Notes: generated by a model from the sequence alone, not told the origin. 64,000 nt of DNA from Spisula solida (GCA_947247005.1 OX365956.1:11428089-11492088); one strand, 5' to 3'. Positions 1 through 12,935 are shown, counted from the stretch's first letter. Made by a program: numbers and translations.

Positions 1-1208
1 ATTAGAACTTGTGGGATTTCTAGATACAAATAAACGATCATTGTATTAGCAACAAGTATGTATAAAAGTAATATTCTTTTATTGCTGCTTTACAAATTGT
101 TGAAGCCATACATCAATACTTGCGTCTTCGTAGCACGCGTGTAACACGCGTATATCAGTGTACGTATGACCTACATTTGTATTTTGCGTCGACGGTAGCA
201 TAAACATATTGCTTAGACTTGTATATGTATGCAACGTCGGTGTCGACAATTGAGGGCATGTAAATCATCGTGTGACTGGTACCTTTCGGTAGGCATGTAT
301 CTACAGGTAGGCATTCATTGATGATGATGGATTAAGGCATGTGATGGATTGTTTGGGTTGACGGACGAATACACGTTTTGTTCGCGGAAATAGGTAGGCA
401 AACTTTTGTGCCTATGTGTAAAGACAGGCCATATAAAATAATACTTTGTCAAAAGGTGAATGCATGTAAGGTCATTGTTTGATAACGGTAGCGGAGTAAA
501 CGATGTACGATGTAATATACAAAAATGCTTAATTGAGTTCGTATCGAAAGCAATATGTAGTATAGCAGCAACAACAAGTTTTATGTTATGTAATAGTTCA
601 AAGACAAAGTCTCCAAAACAACTGATAATCGCTTAACAAAGCAAAAAAGGGTGTATTTTGTTTTAATCTTCCATATAAAGCAAACCTTACCACAAGCATG
701 TTTATCATGTGTTAAGCAACATATTTGTGCAGTGTTATGTTAATAGAAGTACGATGAATGTTAGATCAATCATTCAACGTTTATATGTCATAATAGGTCT
801 GTCCTAGACAGAACTCATACTGCGCGTCTTAATACATGTAGTGCTTTCTTTAGCTGTAATGTCGATAATTACAGAGAAATATTTATCTTTTGTTGTAGAA
901 GCTAAAATATGACGAATCCGTACCACACTATTACCGGAGCAGACAGCATCAAGAACGTCTGGTATGTCCATTACAATCCAGAATAAGTACACTACCCAAC
1001 AGTTCTAACCTGCCAACATAAATATGTGTTATAACTGTGTTAATACTGCACGTACTCTCGTGAAATTTTGCATACAAATTCTTGAATAATACTTGCATTT
1101 AATCATTGATTCATTTTGGCAGATACACGGCCATGTTACTCGTTATAGGCGCGTTACGTAATGAAGTCTTTTTTACAAAGTCACAACATAGTTCACCCAA
1201 ATTGTTCA

Positions 1209-1247
1209 TGAACACGTGCATATTGCAACGCAACAAGCACGTGTTCA
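1209..1247. repeat. Short inverted repeat with CACGTG cores
   Basis: An 11-bp perfect inverted repeat, tgaacacgtgc (1209-1219) and gcacgtgttca (1237-1247), is separated by 17 bp. Both arms contain the E-box core CACGTG. It could fold into a hairpin or be a pair of bHLH factor sites. Nothing nearby looks like a transcription unit, so function is unknown. Confidence 0.5.
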
Positions 1248-1680
1248 TTAACATTTAGCACAACCGATGTCTGCCCTCCAAGAAAAAAACGTAACATGCC
1301 GAGATTGACGCAAAACGAACTTGGATGAAGTGTAAGAATCTTACAACAATGTTTCACAAATGCTATTTCAATGAGATGTCAATTTTGCAAATTTTGCTTG
1401 GGTGTTGATTTTAAAAACCCCGAAATAATCATTAAAATAACATTTAAAATCATTTTTGTAATAAAAAGCAAAACTAAGGGCCACAACTTAATCCAAGCTG
1501 ATGACATTCCGACAGGTCTACCGCGTTCTGTTTGTGCCAAATTTAACATGTTAGGTGTTTTTTCGCGTAGGAAAATCTTCACGAACATCAACACCATACA
1601 CGAACACGTGCTTTTTGACGCGCATGCATTACACGTGTAAATTATGCTAGATTACGTTACAAGTTCAAAACGGTGACTTA

Positions 1681-1748
1681 GACTGTAGGTAGGCCAAAAA
1701 AAACACAAATATTTGACTGTAGGTAGGCCAAAAAAAACACAAATATTT
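1681..1748. repeat. 34-bp tandem duplication
   Basis: Two perfect head-to-tail copies of a 34-bp unit that begins gactgtaggtaggcc and contains an A8 run (1681-1714 and 1715-1748). Perfect identity suggests a recent slippage or duplication event. Confidence 0.9.
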
Positions 1749-2737
1749 GGCTTCAGTTGATATTCATGTCATTATGTGAAACTTCGTGTTAATAAATGCA
1801 TTATTAAAAAACATTAATAAAAAAGAAAAATGTCAACTAGGAATTGGGTTAATAGTGGTTTTTCGTAATCTCATGAGTGTTTCTCTGGAGTCAATTTCAA
1901 CAGTTTATGTGTTTTTCAAGTTGAACAGTCACCAGTAATGCCGATTTTGTTCATTGGCGCGTGAATTGCACGTATAAAAATGCTTTATTACGCAATACAC
2001 CGAATGCAGTGAAATTAACTGCAAAACGGTCAAAAAAACCAATACACAGCTGCATCTCTTAATCATGTATCGGTATGCGAAATTTCATATAAACTGGCGG
2101 TTTAGCACTTTTGGGGAGTGTATGCAATTCTTTTTACCAAAACCAGACAAATTGCTATATAATTATTTTACACTATGTTTTACACCAGTAATTCCCTTAC
2201 ATGTCGTTCAGCAACAAACTAATCTCTTTTTCACTCGAACCATCGTGACGACGAACAGCTTACGAAATTCTCGAATTCGCTTTTTCGTTTGTGCCGTGTG
2301 TCTCAATCGTAAGCAAAACCATTTTAAGATATCATTTTCACCTCGGAGATTAGCGCGCAAGTCAATTGAAATTTTCTACTTTTTGTTATAAATGATTTTG
2401 ACATTTAAAGGTCGTCGTAGTTTCGTTGGCTTCGACAAAGCCATGCCTAAGAATAGATACCCAGATCATTTCCGCTCAGAAAGTGTGAGCATAGAATATT
2501 CGTAGAATATAAATTGTATTCCAATCATCAATCAACTTCCAATTAGTATTTGGGATATTAGCATATCACGCTCGATTGTATGTCTAGTTCAACTAACATT
2601 ATAGGCGTTCGGGTATTCTTCATTTTTGTGACATCTCAATCTAATTGTTCCGTGAAATCGAAGTTCCTTAAACGTAACTTTCAATTTTCAGAAAGACTGG
2701 AGGTAATATCGAAGGCGGAGTTAACATGCTAGTAACG

Positions 2738-2882
2738 TAACCCACAGGAATTTTAAATTCTATCCATAAAATAACATAGCAGCCAATCTAATCAAAATCG
2801 CTCTCTCTATTCATATAATACCACAGGGATTTGAAATTATATCCATAAAATATCATAGCAGTAGGTCTAATCAAAATCTACG
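2738..2882. repeat. Two-copy ~80-bp diverged direct repeat
   Basis: The segment at about 2741-2800 is repeated at about 2821-2880. Both copies contain ccacagg, atccataaaat, catagcag and tctaatcaaaatc in the same order, with scattered differences. This is an older local duplication. No coding signal is seen. Confidence 0.7.
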
Positions 2883-3687
2883 TATATGTACGTATATACA
2901 CTCAAGGACTTTAAAAACGCCTCACCTGACTCAAAGTCAAATATTACTTTTATTTATGTTATTGAAAAATCATTTCGCGTGTTTGTTAATCAATCTTTCC
3001 TACACAAAATTTAGTTTGTAAAAACATAATATCGTGTTATTACATGTAAATGAGGGTATCAATTATTTTTGGACAGTTTACAAGGGCATGTGTACTTGCG
3101 TCTCAAAGCTGATAGGGATATCCAAACTGCACTAATATTCCTCATTTTTGTATTATGCTTGAGAATTGTAAGAGTAGCGCCTAACAATGTGATATTATAT
3201 TACCCCCATTCCACCGTACAAGTTAATTTAAATTATTCAAATATCAACCCTTATGAATAAAACGCTTATATCCAGAATCGTCCGTATCCTCATCAATTTC
3301 CTCCACCTCGGTTGTATTGCAATTATGTGTTGTTCCCTCGAGGGATTCTGTTGAACTCTTACACAATTGAAAGATTTCGGTTGCATTTTCATTCTCTGGT
3401 TCTTTTTTGTTTTTCGCCAAGTTCTTTGCATGTCAGAAAAGCTTCCGATTCTTTCTACTTGAATATCCTCCAATCTCTCCGTTTTTATCAAACCCAACGA
3501 ACACCGTCCTTGAAATGATGTCATTTTCCAATTCGATGCCGTTATTTGAAATACTCAATATTTTACGATACTATTACTGGGGTATGGCTTAACTATAAAC
3601 ATGTGCTTGAATGACCCAGATCTTGTTTCTGTATTTTACATTAACCCTATTTTGTCAATCAATGATACTAAATAAAAGGAAAACATG

Positions 3688-3748
3688 CTTCACTCTCTCA
3701 TACCTTATATAACGAATGAGGTGTCGAGAGCATTTAATAATAATAACT
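3688..3748 (+). repeat. SINE 3' tail fragment
   Basis: The stretch ctctcatacc...gaatgaggtgtcgagag followed by taataata matches the 3' body of the tRNA-derived SINE at 5312-5560, which has ctctcataccctcg...gaatgaggtgtcgagag. The tRNA-like head is absent, so this is a 5'-truncated copy, as expected for a retroposed SINE. Confidence 0.65.
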
Positions 3749-4079
3749 AAGGCACATCCTATTTTAGCGGATTATATCTCAAACATTAAAGAACAACTCA
3801 GCTATATCATTTACAATAATACACTAGGCTAGTTGATTTAACCTAGAAGTTAAAAAGAAATGTCATTGCTTTCCGGTCCGACTCCTTGTACTGTCAGTTG
3901 TTGAGGTTCAAAAACAGCAGAAAAATATATCGACACACATCTTATGCATGTAGTTAATGTCTGCATCATGGAACAGGGGTATTTTTGGATATCATCCACC
4001 TCATTGTTGCCAACTTTTTAACTTTTGTTGTTTATATTATTTGAACTCTGGTTTACGAAGATTAAGTTCAAATCCTGGC

Positions 4080-4375
4080 AGTCAAGACAATTTGACCTCC
4101 AACAGTGACCCTGGCCTTTGAAATAGGAACCTAGGGGTTGGGCATGACACTCCGTCTCATGGAGGTTAACATTTATGCCAATTATAAGAAAGATTGGTCA
4201 ATGCATGACAATGTTATGGTCCGGACGAATTTAAATTTGACCTTTAAGATAGGCCCTGGGAATTGTGCATGATACTTCCTCCCACGGAGGTGAACATTCA
4301 TGCCAAATACAGTATAAGCATCAAGATTGGTCAAATCATGACAACGTTATGGTCCGGACGCACTTACGCACATAC
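4080..4375. repeat. Bivalve-type ~145-bp tandem repeat, about 2 units
   Basis: Two diverged units are present. Each runs through tgacctttgaaataggaacc or tgacctttaagataggccc, then gcatgacactccgtctcatggagg or a close variant, a gattggtca block, and atgttatggtccggac. The phrase 'ttatggtccggac' occurs at about 4213 and 4348. From general knowledge this resembles tandem repeats dispersed in bivalve genomes. The overlapping short ORFs (4263-4478) run through repeat units and are not credible genes. Confidence 0.75.
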
Positions 4376-4959
4376 ACAAAAGTGGCGACTAAGTCTCGCT
4401 CACCGCAAGCGGGCTCTACAAAAATGTTTTATGCTTCCAATAGTGTTGTCATTGTTGTCATGTACATGTAAGACTTAAGTATTTACAAATTCTTATCTTT
4501 TGGATAAAATAATTTCGATTATTGTTTCTGGTTGCTCTATACGCTATATGCAGCCACCCCACTGATGTATATTAATTCCATAATCCCAGAAGACTGGTTT
4601 TATCCGGTAATGTCGATATTACAAACTCTTACAAAGAAATAATTAGGAAACATGCTTGTAAACTTGTACCATGAAGAACTTCATGCTTTGATAATTTCAC
4701 TTTATTATTATTTATGTTTTGATTGATTCTAATGGCAAGTGCATTGAATCTTAGTATGCTTACTGTATTCAGAAAATTTTGAGTTAAAGGACTATGGATT
4801 ACACTGCACGCCCTTAACAAAAGCCCGAACAAATTGTCGAATTTGCGTACATCCATCCGTATTGTAAGTATCAATGCTTCACTAAACCCTACCTAACTAT
4901 AACCGTGTATAAACTAAAAAATACTAAACTACAAATATATCTCCAAAAAGATCATATTA

Positions 4960-5015
4960 AGTCAGACAGGGAAGGCAGCACTCAACTTAATCAGCCGAGC
5001 ACAGAAAACATAAAA
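4960..5015 (-). repeat. Dispersed tail fragment (PLE-associated)
   Basis: Matches the sequence at the distal end of the Penelope-like element (14095-14155): ttaagtcagacagggaaggcagcactcaac...cagccgagcacagaaaac. Related pieces lie near 11540, 29905 and 46675. In the element's own orientation this is the 3' tail, so these are probably severely 5'-truncated insertions on the - strand. Confidence 0.6.
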
Positions 5016-5311
5016 AACATATAAGGCTGCCCACCTGATTTTATTCTTTTTTTAACAAATATCTTGAAATTAAAACATTACCTAAACTCTGGAAACAACC
5101 CCAGACTGTGAAACAATGGCAGCGATCTACAATCTTACATTTTCACTTAGTTGTTAGTTGTATGTGTGGCCAGAGTATTTATGAGTATTATAAAAATATC
5201 AATTAAAGTCATGTACGTTACAAATTCCTAGGTTACGATATAGAAGTTGGTGAGCAAAGATCGCTTGAAAAAAATTACATTTACTATGTAAAATACTGAT
5301 TTGCCCAATAC

Positions 5312-5560
5312 TTAAACGCCTCCTCGATAGCCTAGTGGTTGTGCGTTCGCTTCGAGTGCGGGAGGTCTCGGGTTCGATCCCTGGGCGCGTCATACCAAAG
5401 ACGAAATAAATATGGTACCAGAAATTCCCTTGCTAGACGCTCAGCATAAAAGGGAAACTGGCTTCTCTTCTCTCATACCCTCGTAGCGATGGATTACATC
5501 AGGAATGAGGTGTCGAGAGTGATTAATATAAGTTGGAAAAACTTGTTTCACAATCGACCT
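5312..5560 (+). mobile_element. tRNA-derived SINE
   Basis: The head is tRNA-like. An A box lies in tagcctagtggttgtgcg (about 5328-5345), and a B box in ggttcgatcc (5370-5379) is close to the pol III consensus GGTTCGANNCC. It is followed by a non-tRNA body containing accaaagacg, ctctcatacc and gaatgaggtgtcgagag. It is not a functional tRNA: the 3' acceptor strand does not pair cleanly and the sequence continues into the body. The antisense ORF at 5199-5393 is only the reverse reading of this head. A truncated relative lies at 3688-3748. Confidence 0.8.
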
Positions 5561-6411
5561 TAAATAAATAAGTATAAACTAACTTAAACGATAACCCTTA
5601 AAGAAGGCTTTTGATTTCTAAATAACGAATATGTGATATAATTCAGTGTAATTCAGTGCAATTGTATTCATCGAGTTTTATATCGTGTTTTGTCGCTATT
5701 ACGTGCCGGTCGAAGTCAAGTCCAGTTGCCCGTAGAAATTCTATCCCCCTCAACATACGCGTTATGGTAACGGTTACCAATGTACCAACATTGATTTTAA
5801 AAAATGTTATGTTGGTGTATAGTGTAAATGATTATCTTAGAACTGAGAGATTCAAAACTCGATAATATCAGCCATTTTAGGAAGAAAGGACATCTTCAGC
5901 TAATCATTAACATCCAATATAATTCCCTGTGGATCTTATGATGAAAATCGCTATAGACTTTTACATACAGCTGCCAAGCTACTAAAGAACATCACTAAGG
6001 GATATGCGTTCGTTTCAACGCGACATGGATCCTGTTGTATAGGTGTTTTTTTAATTAACGTTGGTAATCCAAACACGGAATCGTCTTCTGAAAAGGGGAG
6101 GCATTCTTTCATGCTGGGTATTCATCCCAGCTGTAAAAATCAACGTGCTTATTTAGTATACCTCTAATCGGATTAGTCCACAGTTTATGGTACAACAATA
6201 TGCATAACCTAGAAATTTACTTATAAATCCAATTGTATTGTTTACTGTTACAAGAGGGGGCGCATACGGAACATAATGAGTGATGGAATGTTTTGTTAAT
6301 GCAATGTTTTATGGTATCAGGCTGATAAAAGGTATGAAATTAAATTCAAACAGAAGAAGTTAACTCAGACGAACAAGTTTAAATTAAATTCTGCAAAATA
6401 AAAAAGACGAC
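5561..6411. other. No gene or clear repeat recognised
   Basis: AT-rich sequence with one short open frame (5656-5865, 69 codons) lacking recognisable domains. I see no strong internal repeat and no match to other parts of the window. Confidence 0.45.
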
Positions 6412-6500
6412 TTCTGCTGGGCTTGAACTTAAAACCAAAGATTTCAAACGACAAATATAATTATGTCAACGCACATATCAACTTAGCCACTGAGGCACTT
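6412..6500 (-). repeat. Degenerate tRNA-like SINE head
   Basis: On the - strand the sequence reads agtggctaagttgatatgtgcg (A-box-like TGGCTAAGTTG) and, about 45 bp later, gttcaagccc (B-box-like). The spacing fits a tRNA-derived pol III promoter. The intervening sequence is not tRNA-like and no cloverleaf closes. Most likely an old SINE; it could be chance similarity. Confidence 0.4.
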
Positions 6501-8235
6501 GAATATAACACGTTGCTTTATCAAGTAAATGGATGCAATTTTTTTTAATCCGATAACAAAACATGCTCCCCTAAACGCTTTGAATGCGCTGAACCAAGAA
6601 ATCCATGTTATCGAAATCGGTTTATACACGACACCCCTCATTTATTGCTAATTATTACAACTATCACGTGTACTTGTATCCTGTAAAATAGCATAATATT
6701 CAACAATAATAAACAGTAATTTCATCGTCCACATCGATAATAATGTCGCACGTCTGACTCTTTCCTGCCTCTACCTCCTTTGGTTAAACCGCACCGACCA
6801 TCCTCTTGAATTTTCGAATGTTGCCTTAAATATTTCTATTGTTTTGCAAAACCTTTTCATCAGCAATAGAATACCAATTTACAGTATGATAATCTCTTGC
6901 TACTGCTGGTCCTATACCAGATAAAACATGTAGAATAGAAGTCAAGGACTATAATAAAACAGGTATAGGTAAATTGTACTGTCTTCTGCTGAACTTAGTG
7001 ACCAACTCTGAACTCTGGCTGACAACTTTACGACAATAAGAGTACAAACATCCTGACCATGTACACGTGTAATAGATATAGCTTCTACAAGACCATTCAA
7101 TTGTTTGTAAAGTAATATACCATACATGAGTTGCCTTTCCATGCACAGAGGTGATCAATCACCGTAGTTTAAATAGTTGTGATATCGATAGAAGACAGCA
7201 TTACAAAAAGCTTTATGACAGCTCATTTCCGTGTTTCATTTGATGTTATGGTTATTTTTGAAGAATAAATCATCGCGAGTTCCTTTGTTTTTATTAGAGT
7301 TATATTGTTTTATATCATTTCAATCAGCGAGTTGACCTATCTGGTTTCACTGATCAGCTTACACCAAATGTTGTTTCTCCAGTCTCTTCAGTGTACGTAG
7401 GTGACATGGACTCTATCAATCTCCTGTAATAATATAATCCGTACAATGAAACCGTTACAGGATAAATGTTTGAAAACTGAACAAAATACATGTATCATTA
7501 CAGAGAGGCTGATACACTGTGACAAAATGATGCATTTGTTAGAGGAATATTATGATTATATAATTCACATATCATTATCCTAAACTGGAGTATGTTTAAT
7601 AGAAATCAGTTTAGAAATAAAATACTTACGGCTATTTTAGTTTTCGAAGCAAAACAAATTTCGTCTTGGATTTGTAGTATTTTGTGATATAAACGTCACA
7701 TGGTATTGCTACACTGAGTTTCATTGCTACCTATGCTATGTAGACAACTATAATTGTAGTAGTCACTATTTTGTTGCAACAAAACGATTAGTAATAACAT
7801 ACATTTTTTAAACAAAGTTTTAAGTAAGATAAACGACTAGAACTGTCGATTATGAAATATATTAAACATCAGATAGTCCACGGCTTTCGTCGTAAATCTA
7901 TTACTTACAACAAACAGTAATTATGTTTCACAGCTTAAGGAAAACGAAATACTCGTATCAAACGAGACTGAACAGCACCATTTGGTATTGTCAATTACAT
8001 TACATGTTCATACCAATAAAATGCTAGTATCATACTCTCGGTTGAAGCCAATACATATGAGCATATACAATAAAGAATTCACACCATTTCTGATAATAAT
8101 TACAAGACCATGTTTATATTGATCATGGTGCAGAAAAATTCGTACGATAAATTTAGCAAAGGTTACGAAGTTTATGGAAACGGTAATCTTGTTGGAGTAA
8201 ATTGTTTATTCCACTCAAGAACAAGCTCATGCGTA
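6501..8235. other. No gene recognised
   Basis: Short open frames only (for example 6942-7142 and 7401-7583, about 60-69 codons), with no domain similarity and no related copy in the window. No repeat structure was noticed. Confidence 0.45.
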
Positions 8236-8239
8236 ACGG

Positions 8240-8790
8240 ATCAATTAAGAAGCATAAACGCCATATGGAGTTGCCCAAGGAACATCACACTCCAGTGGTG
8301 TGTAATTTACAGTTTCACAATTCAAATAATCTCTTTTGGTGTACATCTTACTAACAATATGGCCAGTTTCACTTGTAAGATATACTAGTAGATCCAGGAC
8401 AGCGGCGCGTGTATCAGACGTATAATCATATTTAATGTCAGTTCTTAAGGCTAAATTGGTAATACGCGAAAAGGATCAACAATATTGAAAATATCAGCAA
8501 TATACCGGTATATCGGAAAGTACCTTTAAACGCTGCCATTATATCTGATTGGTTTTCGGGAGACAGTTTAAGCATACAATCTCGTTCGTTACAGTACTAA
8601 CCAGATTTGCAACAAATTGTACACAACCTGTTCACATAGGAATACAGATTATCGGCCAATAGATGATAGTTGCGAATCTGACACAAATGTCATAGAGAAG
8701 AGCGCTTCACAAACTTGGCTTCAGGCCCACGTAGTATATATATCCAATTAATATTACAAAAGGCATTAGAATAAGCGCATACCAGCGCAA
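8240..8790 (-). pseudogene. Decayed Penelope-like RT fragment
   Basis: Nucleotide alignment by eye to the PLE at 14.1-16.9 kb. The stretch 8255-8480 (aagcataaacgccatatggagttgcccaaggaacatc...) parallels 15234-15420, and 8535-8765 (atctgattggttttcgggagacag...ttcgttacagtactaaccagattt) parallels 16207-16420. On the - strand these encode parts of the RT palm and the conserved region after it. Both pieces keep their order but carry many stops and small indels. Between them, where the full element would have the YLDD region, the sequence (8480-8530) is poorly alignable. An old dead copy. Confidence 0.65.
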
Positions 8791-9019
8791 TTAGCTTCCC
8801 TTTGATGAAGAACAACAAAACAAGTATTATTTCAATCGACGTGTGATATGTCTTTTTTCATTCAATCTGTATATATGATTGGATTCAAGCACTATAAAAC
8901 GCATACATAAAATAACACATTTACGACAAACTACAGATGCGGAATGCGACACGCAGTCATGGATAATCGGCTTACCTATTTAATCCTCTCATGCATCATG
9001 TATTTTGTTGAAGATTTCT

Positions 9020-9330
9020 TTGGCTTTGTCATTATTATGTGGCAGGATCGTTTTTTCACTTCCAGACTCGGAAGCTGTGATGGAAGACTTCATCTATAAC
9101 ATCATCACGTAAATTTATACAGTACATTTGATAAGTAATTGACGAAAGCGTCGGGCTACTAAAATCTTCAGCAATGAAATAACAATTTGAGACCATTAAA
9201 GCATTCTATCTGTGACTTTTTCAAGAGAACTAGTCAGTTAGAAAATGCTCGTTTGTACCTCCAAGAACAGGACTGTAACGTTTTCTCTGGGACGTTCACC
9301 TTATATGATAACAATAATTTTATTTTAAGA
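9020..9330 (-). repeat. Decayed PLE-associated fragment
   Basis: This segment and 21080-21440 are diverged copies of each other. Shared blocks in order are gtaaatttata.agtacatttg, tagtaatt.ac.aaagcgtc, aaaatgc, and gagatattcacctta or a close variant. Each lies near a decayed PLE RT fragment (8240-8790 and 20640-20940), so it is probably an upstream part of the same element family. I cannot assign a protein domain. Confidence 0.5.
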
Positions 9331-9600
9331 AGATGACACATTGAGATTATACAAATCATGCATTTAACAATGTGGTCTTCTATCTGAAATAACATATTAG
9401 ATACATTCAAACTATTCAATCATCCATACATACAATCACTCATACATGTCATTATGATTCTAATATGACCAAAGATTTTGCCCATATAAGAACAAACAAG
9501 AACCGTTGTATAACGTTCGACCTACCGATTAGCATGTAACACAAGTAAATCTAAAATTACCTTAAGCTGAAACACCATGACAGCAAAGAAACAAAACTGA
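9331..9600. other. No gene recognised
   Basis: Short AT-rich spacer between the PLE-associated fragment and the decayed LINE. The - strand open frame at 9234-9419 reads across the repeat boundary and has no recognisable domain. Confidence 0.4.
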
Positions 9601-9639
9601 CATATCAAAACTAAATTGAAAATACCATAAACATAAATA

Positions 9640-10650
9640 ATCAATCACTAGAACATGAACAAACACTAAACAGACCAAACACCAAGAAACTATATTCTCT
9701 ACTCAAGCACTTCAAACAAGACTCTGTTGGTATAGACGCACTTAACATCAAAACAAACTATACACTGCAGATCAAGACAAGGCAACAGTACTAAATGAAC
9801 AATTTCAATCGGTCTTCACGCCTAAGTCACTTACATCTCTTAAACCAATAGCTGAAATGAAAGTACAGGATATCACATAAATTGGTTAGGAGACCCCCTA
9901 ATGGTCTTATAGCTCTCGCAATCCCATACCAAATATTGACAGGTCAGTAAAGGGTATTGGGAAACTACTACTTGCCTACAAGACTGCGGAATCGGACCAA
10001 TGAAACCGATCAAACTCTATACCACATTTAAAGAAATAGCCCCCATCATAGAATACTTGTTTAAAAAGTCCTTGCCAAACTGGTACATTATTTAAAATCT
10101 GGAACATAGCTAACGTAGCTCCTGTCTATAAAAAGAGCACCATATCTGACTAGCCATACCGCCCTATATGTCTCCCCTATATTCTGTGTAAAACCCTGAA
10201 ACACACTGTGGCTTCTCAGGTCACAAAACACTTTACAAAATATAACATTTTCTATGAATTACAGTATGGCTTCAGGAAACGTAGATCTTGTCAAATCCAT
10301 CTACTTATGCTGGTTGATGACATTCTCCAGTATCTGAACTTGTAAAGGCAAGTTGATTGAATTCTTCCTGACTTTCCAAAGGCCTTTGACATGGTTAATC
10401 AGAACAAACTTCCTTATAAACTACAGTTCTATGGCATCAGAGGTCAAACACTTAGAACTATGGATCAAGGGATTCCTAGATAATAGGTCACATTCAGTAG
10501 TTGTAAATGGCACTAACCAGTCTCTTACGGCGTTCCACAAGGTTCGGTCCTTGTACCACTTCTATTTCTTATCTACTTCATTGACCTTCCTGTCTATGTT
10601 AAATCATCCAAAGTTCGCCTTTTTAACAGTATTCTAAAACATTTGCCAAA
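9640..10650 (+). pseudogene. Decayed LINE RT (Jockey/CR1-like)
   Basis: Read across frames on the + strand, the order is that of a non-LTR retrotransposon RT. Near 9690 it resembles the linker 'KLFSLLKHFKQDSVGID'. It continues with an 'IAPIIEYLFKKSLP' block (about 10035-10080), then motif A as 'DFPKAFDMVNQNKL' (about 10371-10412), then 'YGIRGQ' (10431), and motif B as 'YGVPQGSVLVPLLFLIYFID' (about 10528-10590). 'VKSSKVRLF' follows just upstream of where the YADD motif should be. The frame is broken repeatedly by stops and frameshifts and the YADD region is lost at about 10640. Known relatives are full-length mollusc LINEs; this copy is dead. Confidence 0.75.
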
Positions 10651-11535
10651 GCAAAAACAGTTTTATATGATGACCTTAAATCTTTTAGTGAATAGAAAAT
10701 TTAGATAAAAGTATCCTAGTAATATTTCCAGCGCTCTTTGTTAAATTACAATTACAAAATGTAAACAGTCTAGACCTCGTACTATTTTAGACATGAGACA
10801 GGGATTCTGAGGGAAACGCATTGACATACGGCAGTGACAAATACTATCGGGGGTAATGCCTGTACCAATGAGGAAGACAATCATTCGGAAAACTTAAAAG
10901 TTTTGACACTTTATTTACCAGACATAAATCCATTTGACATCTACCCCCGGGTTACTTAAATAGTGAAGTTAGGAAGCTAGACCGACGCGAGAGTTGGGTT
11001 GGCCTAACAATATCTCTTTTCAGAGAAATCACTTTTCCAAAGTTTGGCACTGCGTCATATTGAAGGTAAATAGCATTAGTTTTTTGGTAAATTGCTGTTA
11101 GTACTTTAAGACCTAGCATTTCGGGGTGAAACTGGAAGAGTATTGAACATGTACTACATGTTACATAACTACACTGATCATAACTTATAAAGGTCCCCTA
11201 ACATCATTTCAGACTTTCTTAACGTAAATTGAATGGATTTTCTTGCCATTTTGACGCATATATCACATATACTGACTGCGTACATTGTATTTCGAAAAGT
11301 TTTTGCAACAAATATATGAAATCCAAATACAACTGTATTTAATTCATCAGTTAATAATGTAGCGTTTGTTGTTCAGAAAGAAAGTAGAAATGTATTCAAA
11401 TGTCCGATTGTTTCCGACTTTTAAGTCATAGTTTACCTCATACCTCATTACTTTAGCGCTGTGGTCGCTAAACTCTGCCTTGTATGTCATTGTTGTATAG
11501 TTGTAATACTATAATTTATAACCTAAATATAATAG
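10651..11535. other. No gene recognised
   Basis: Sequence downstream of the decayed LINE. It may include degraded 3' LINE sequence, but I see no RT motif or poly(A) tail. No credible ORF. Confidence 0.4.
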
Positions 11536-11537
11536 AA

Positions 11538-11660
11538 ATCGGAAGGCAGCACTCAAATAAAACAGCCGAGCTAAAAATTGAAGCATAAAAACATAACATA
11601 CAAAAAATACACGGAACAATGCCCAACATAAAACTGAAAGAGAAAATGAACTTAACAACT
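11538..11660 (-). repeat. Dispersed tail fragment (PLE-associated)
   Basis: Contains ggaaggcagcactcaaataaaacagccgagc followed by an A-rich run and an aaaactgaaagagaaaatgaa block. The copy at 29905-29995 has the same order (aacactcaactaaaacagcggagc, then aaaactgaatgagaaaacg). These two share more with each other than with 4960 or 14110, so they may be a distinct subfamily. Confidence 0.5.
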
Positions 11661-12935
11661 GCTGACCGAAGTTTCAGCTGTCAGAAAGTCGAAATTCCAT
11701 GTCCCAGCTTTCAAAAAGCGGAAATACCTAGTTTCAGATATATTAAAGCTGATTAACCTAGTTTCAGTTGTAAAAAGACTGAAAGACATAGTTTTGCCTG
11801 TCAAAAAGTCCTTAGATGTTTACGAATAACAGTAAATGCTTGACCCTACAACCGCAGATATACGAGTTATAACTCAAACGCGGTATTGGGACCTGTGCCA
11901 CTAAATGTAAACAGGTGGACCAGCCTTGCGTTCAAGAAAACATTACGTGACGTACGCTTTGCACCTGGTACGCACCTGTTATTCGTTTAACGGTATATTT
12001 AAAAAAAACATGTTTGACACGTACGCCAAGTTTGGCAAACCACATCCGGAGATGGTGTGCGTGTATTGGTCAATTAAACAAAATGGCAGACAGAGGCAAA
12101 CAAAAGAATATGAATAGTAAAACCCGTGCATTCGTACATATTTCGAACTGAGAACGAAAAAAACGGGGATTTATTGTTTGCCGCAAACGAAGCGTACAAC
12201 GAAGGATTATAGCGATAAAAATCCGTGATTATTAAACATGTTTGCAGGTAACTTTCATTGAACGTAGTGCTGGTTTAAAAATACAGGGATATTCGAAAAA
12301 GGATCTTTTCAATGAACATCGTTATTTAAACTGACATGGTGAAAAAGTGACCATCCGTCTCATGTGACAAAAATACCTCTGTCAGTGGTTTAGCGATGGG
12401 GAAATATTGTATTTTTGAGCCAAATGCAAACACGAGTTCAAGCCTTACATAAGTATATAATATATTATATTTTTATTTTTTATGTTCAGTTTGAAAAGCA
12501 TAAATCGTTTGTCTAATATTTGATAATTATTATCATTGCTTTAATTATCAATTTCTCATCAAATCAAATGCAAATGTATTATGATGCTTCATTTCTTATA
12601 AACCAGCATACACATTTTCTAACCTGAACAAATCATACAAGACAAGTAAATTTTTTCGCGACACACAGCCGAGTTGAATTAAATACAGAAAACATTATAC
12701 TGCTAGTGTACAATTAAAACAGTTGAAAGCTTTAATCATAAGACGAAGCCAAAACATTTGTGAATACGATAATCTAAGGAATGTGTTTGTATATTTCACA
12801 TAAATAATTACATTAAAAGAGCGGACGTAGGATCGAAAGCGATGGAACGATTGGCAGGCGAGCATGTATTCCTTTAGGCCAAGACCTATTTTTACTTAGA
12901 ACTTTGTATTGGTAAAAGTGTTTAAAATGATAGGA
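11661..12935. other. No gene recognised; short internal repeats
   Basis: At about 11660-11800 there are three to four loose repeats of a roughly 45-bp phrase around 'cctagtttcag.t.t.aaaaag.c'. The remainder is AT-rich. The + strand open frame at 11926-12117 (63 codons) has no recognised domain. Confidence 0.4.

Larger units (their letters stand above)
1..2735. other. AT-rich sequence, no gene recognised
   Basis: Only short open frames occur here (up to about 108 codons, for example 2065-2391 on the + strand). None has a recognisable domain, a conserved motif or a related copy elsewhere in the window. Apart from the two small repeats listed separately I see no structure. It is probably intergenic or intronic. 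Confidence 0.5.

Noticed and set aside
5318..5395. Functional tRNA gene
   Set aside because: A and B boxes are good, but the acceptor stem does not close, and the sequence continues into a SINE body whose 3' tail is found separately at 3688-3748.
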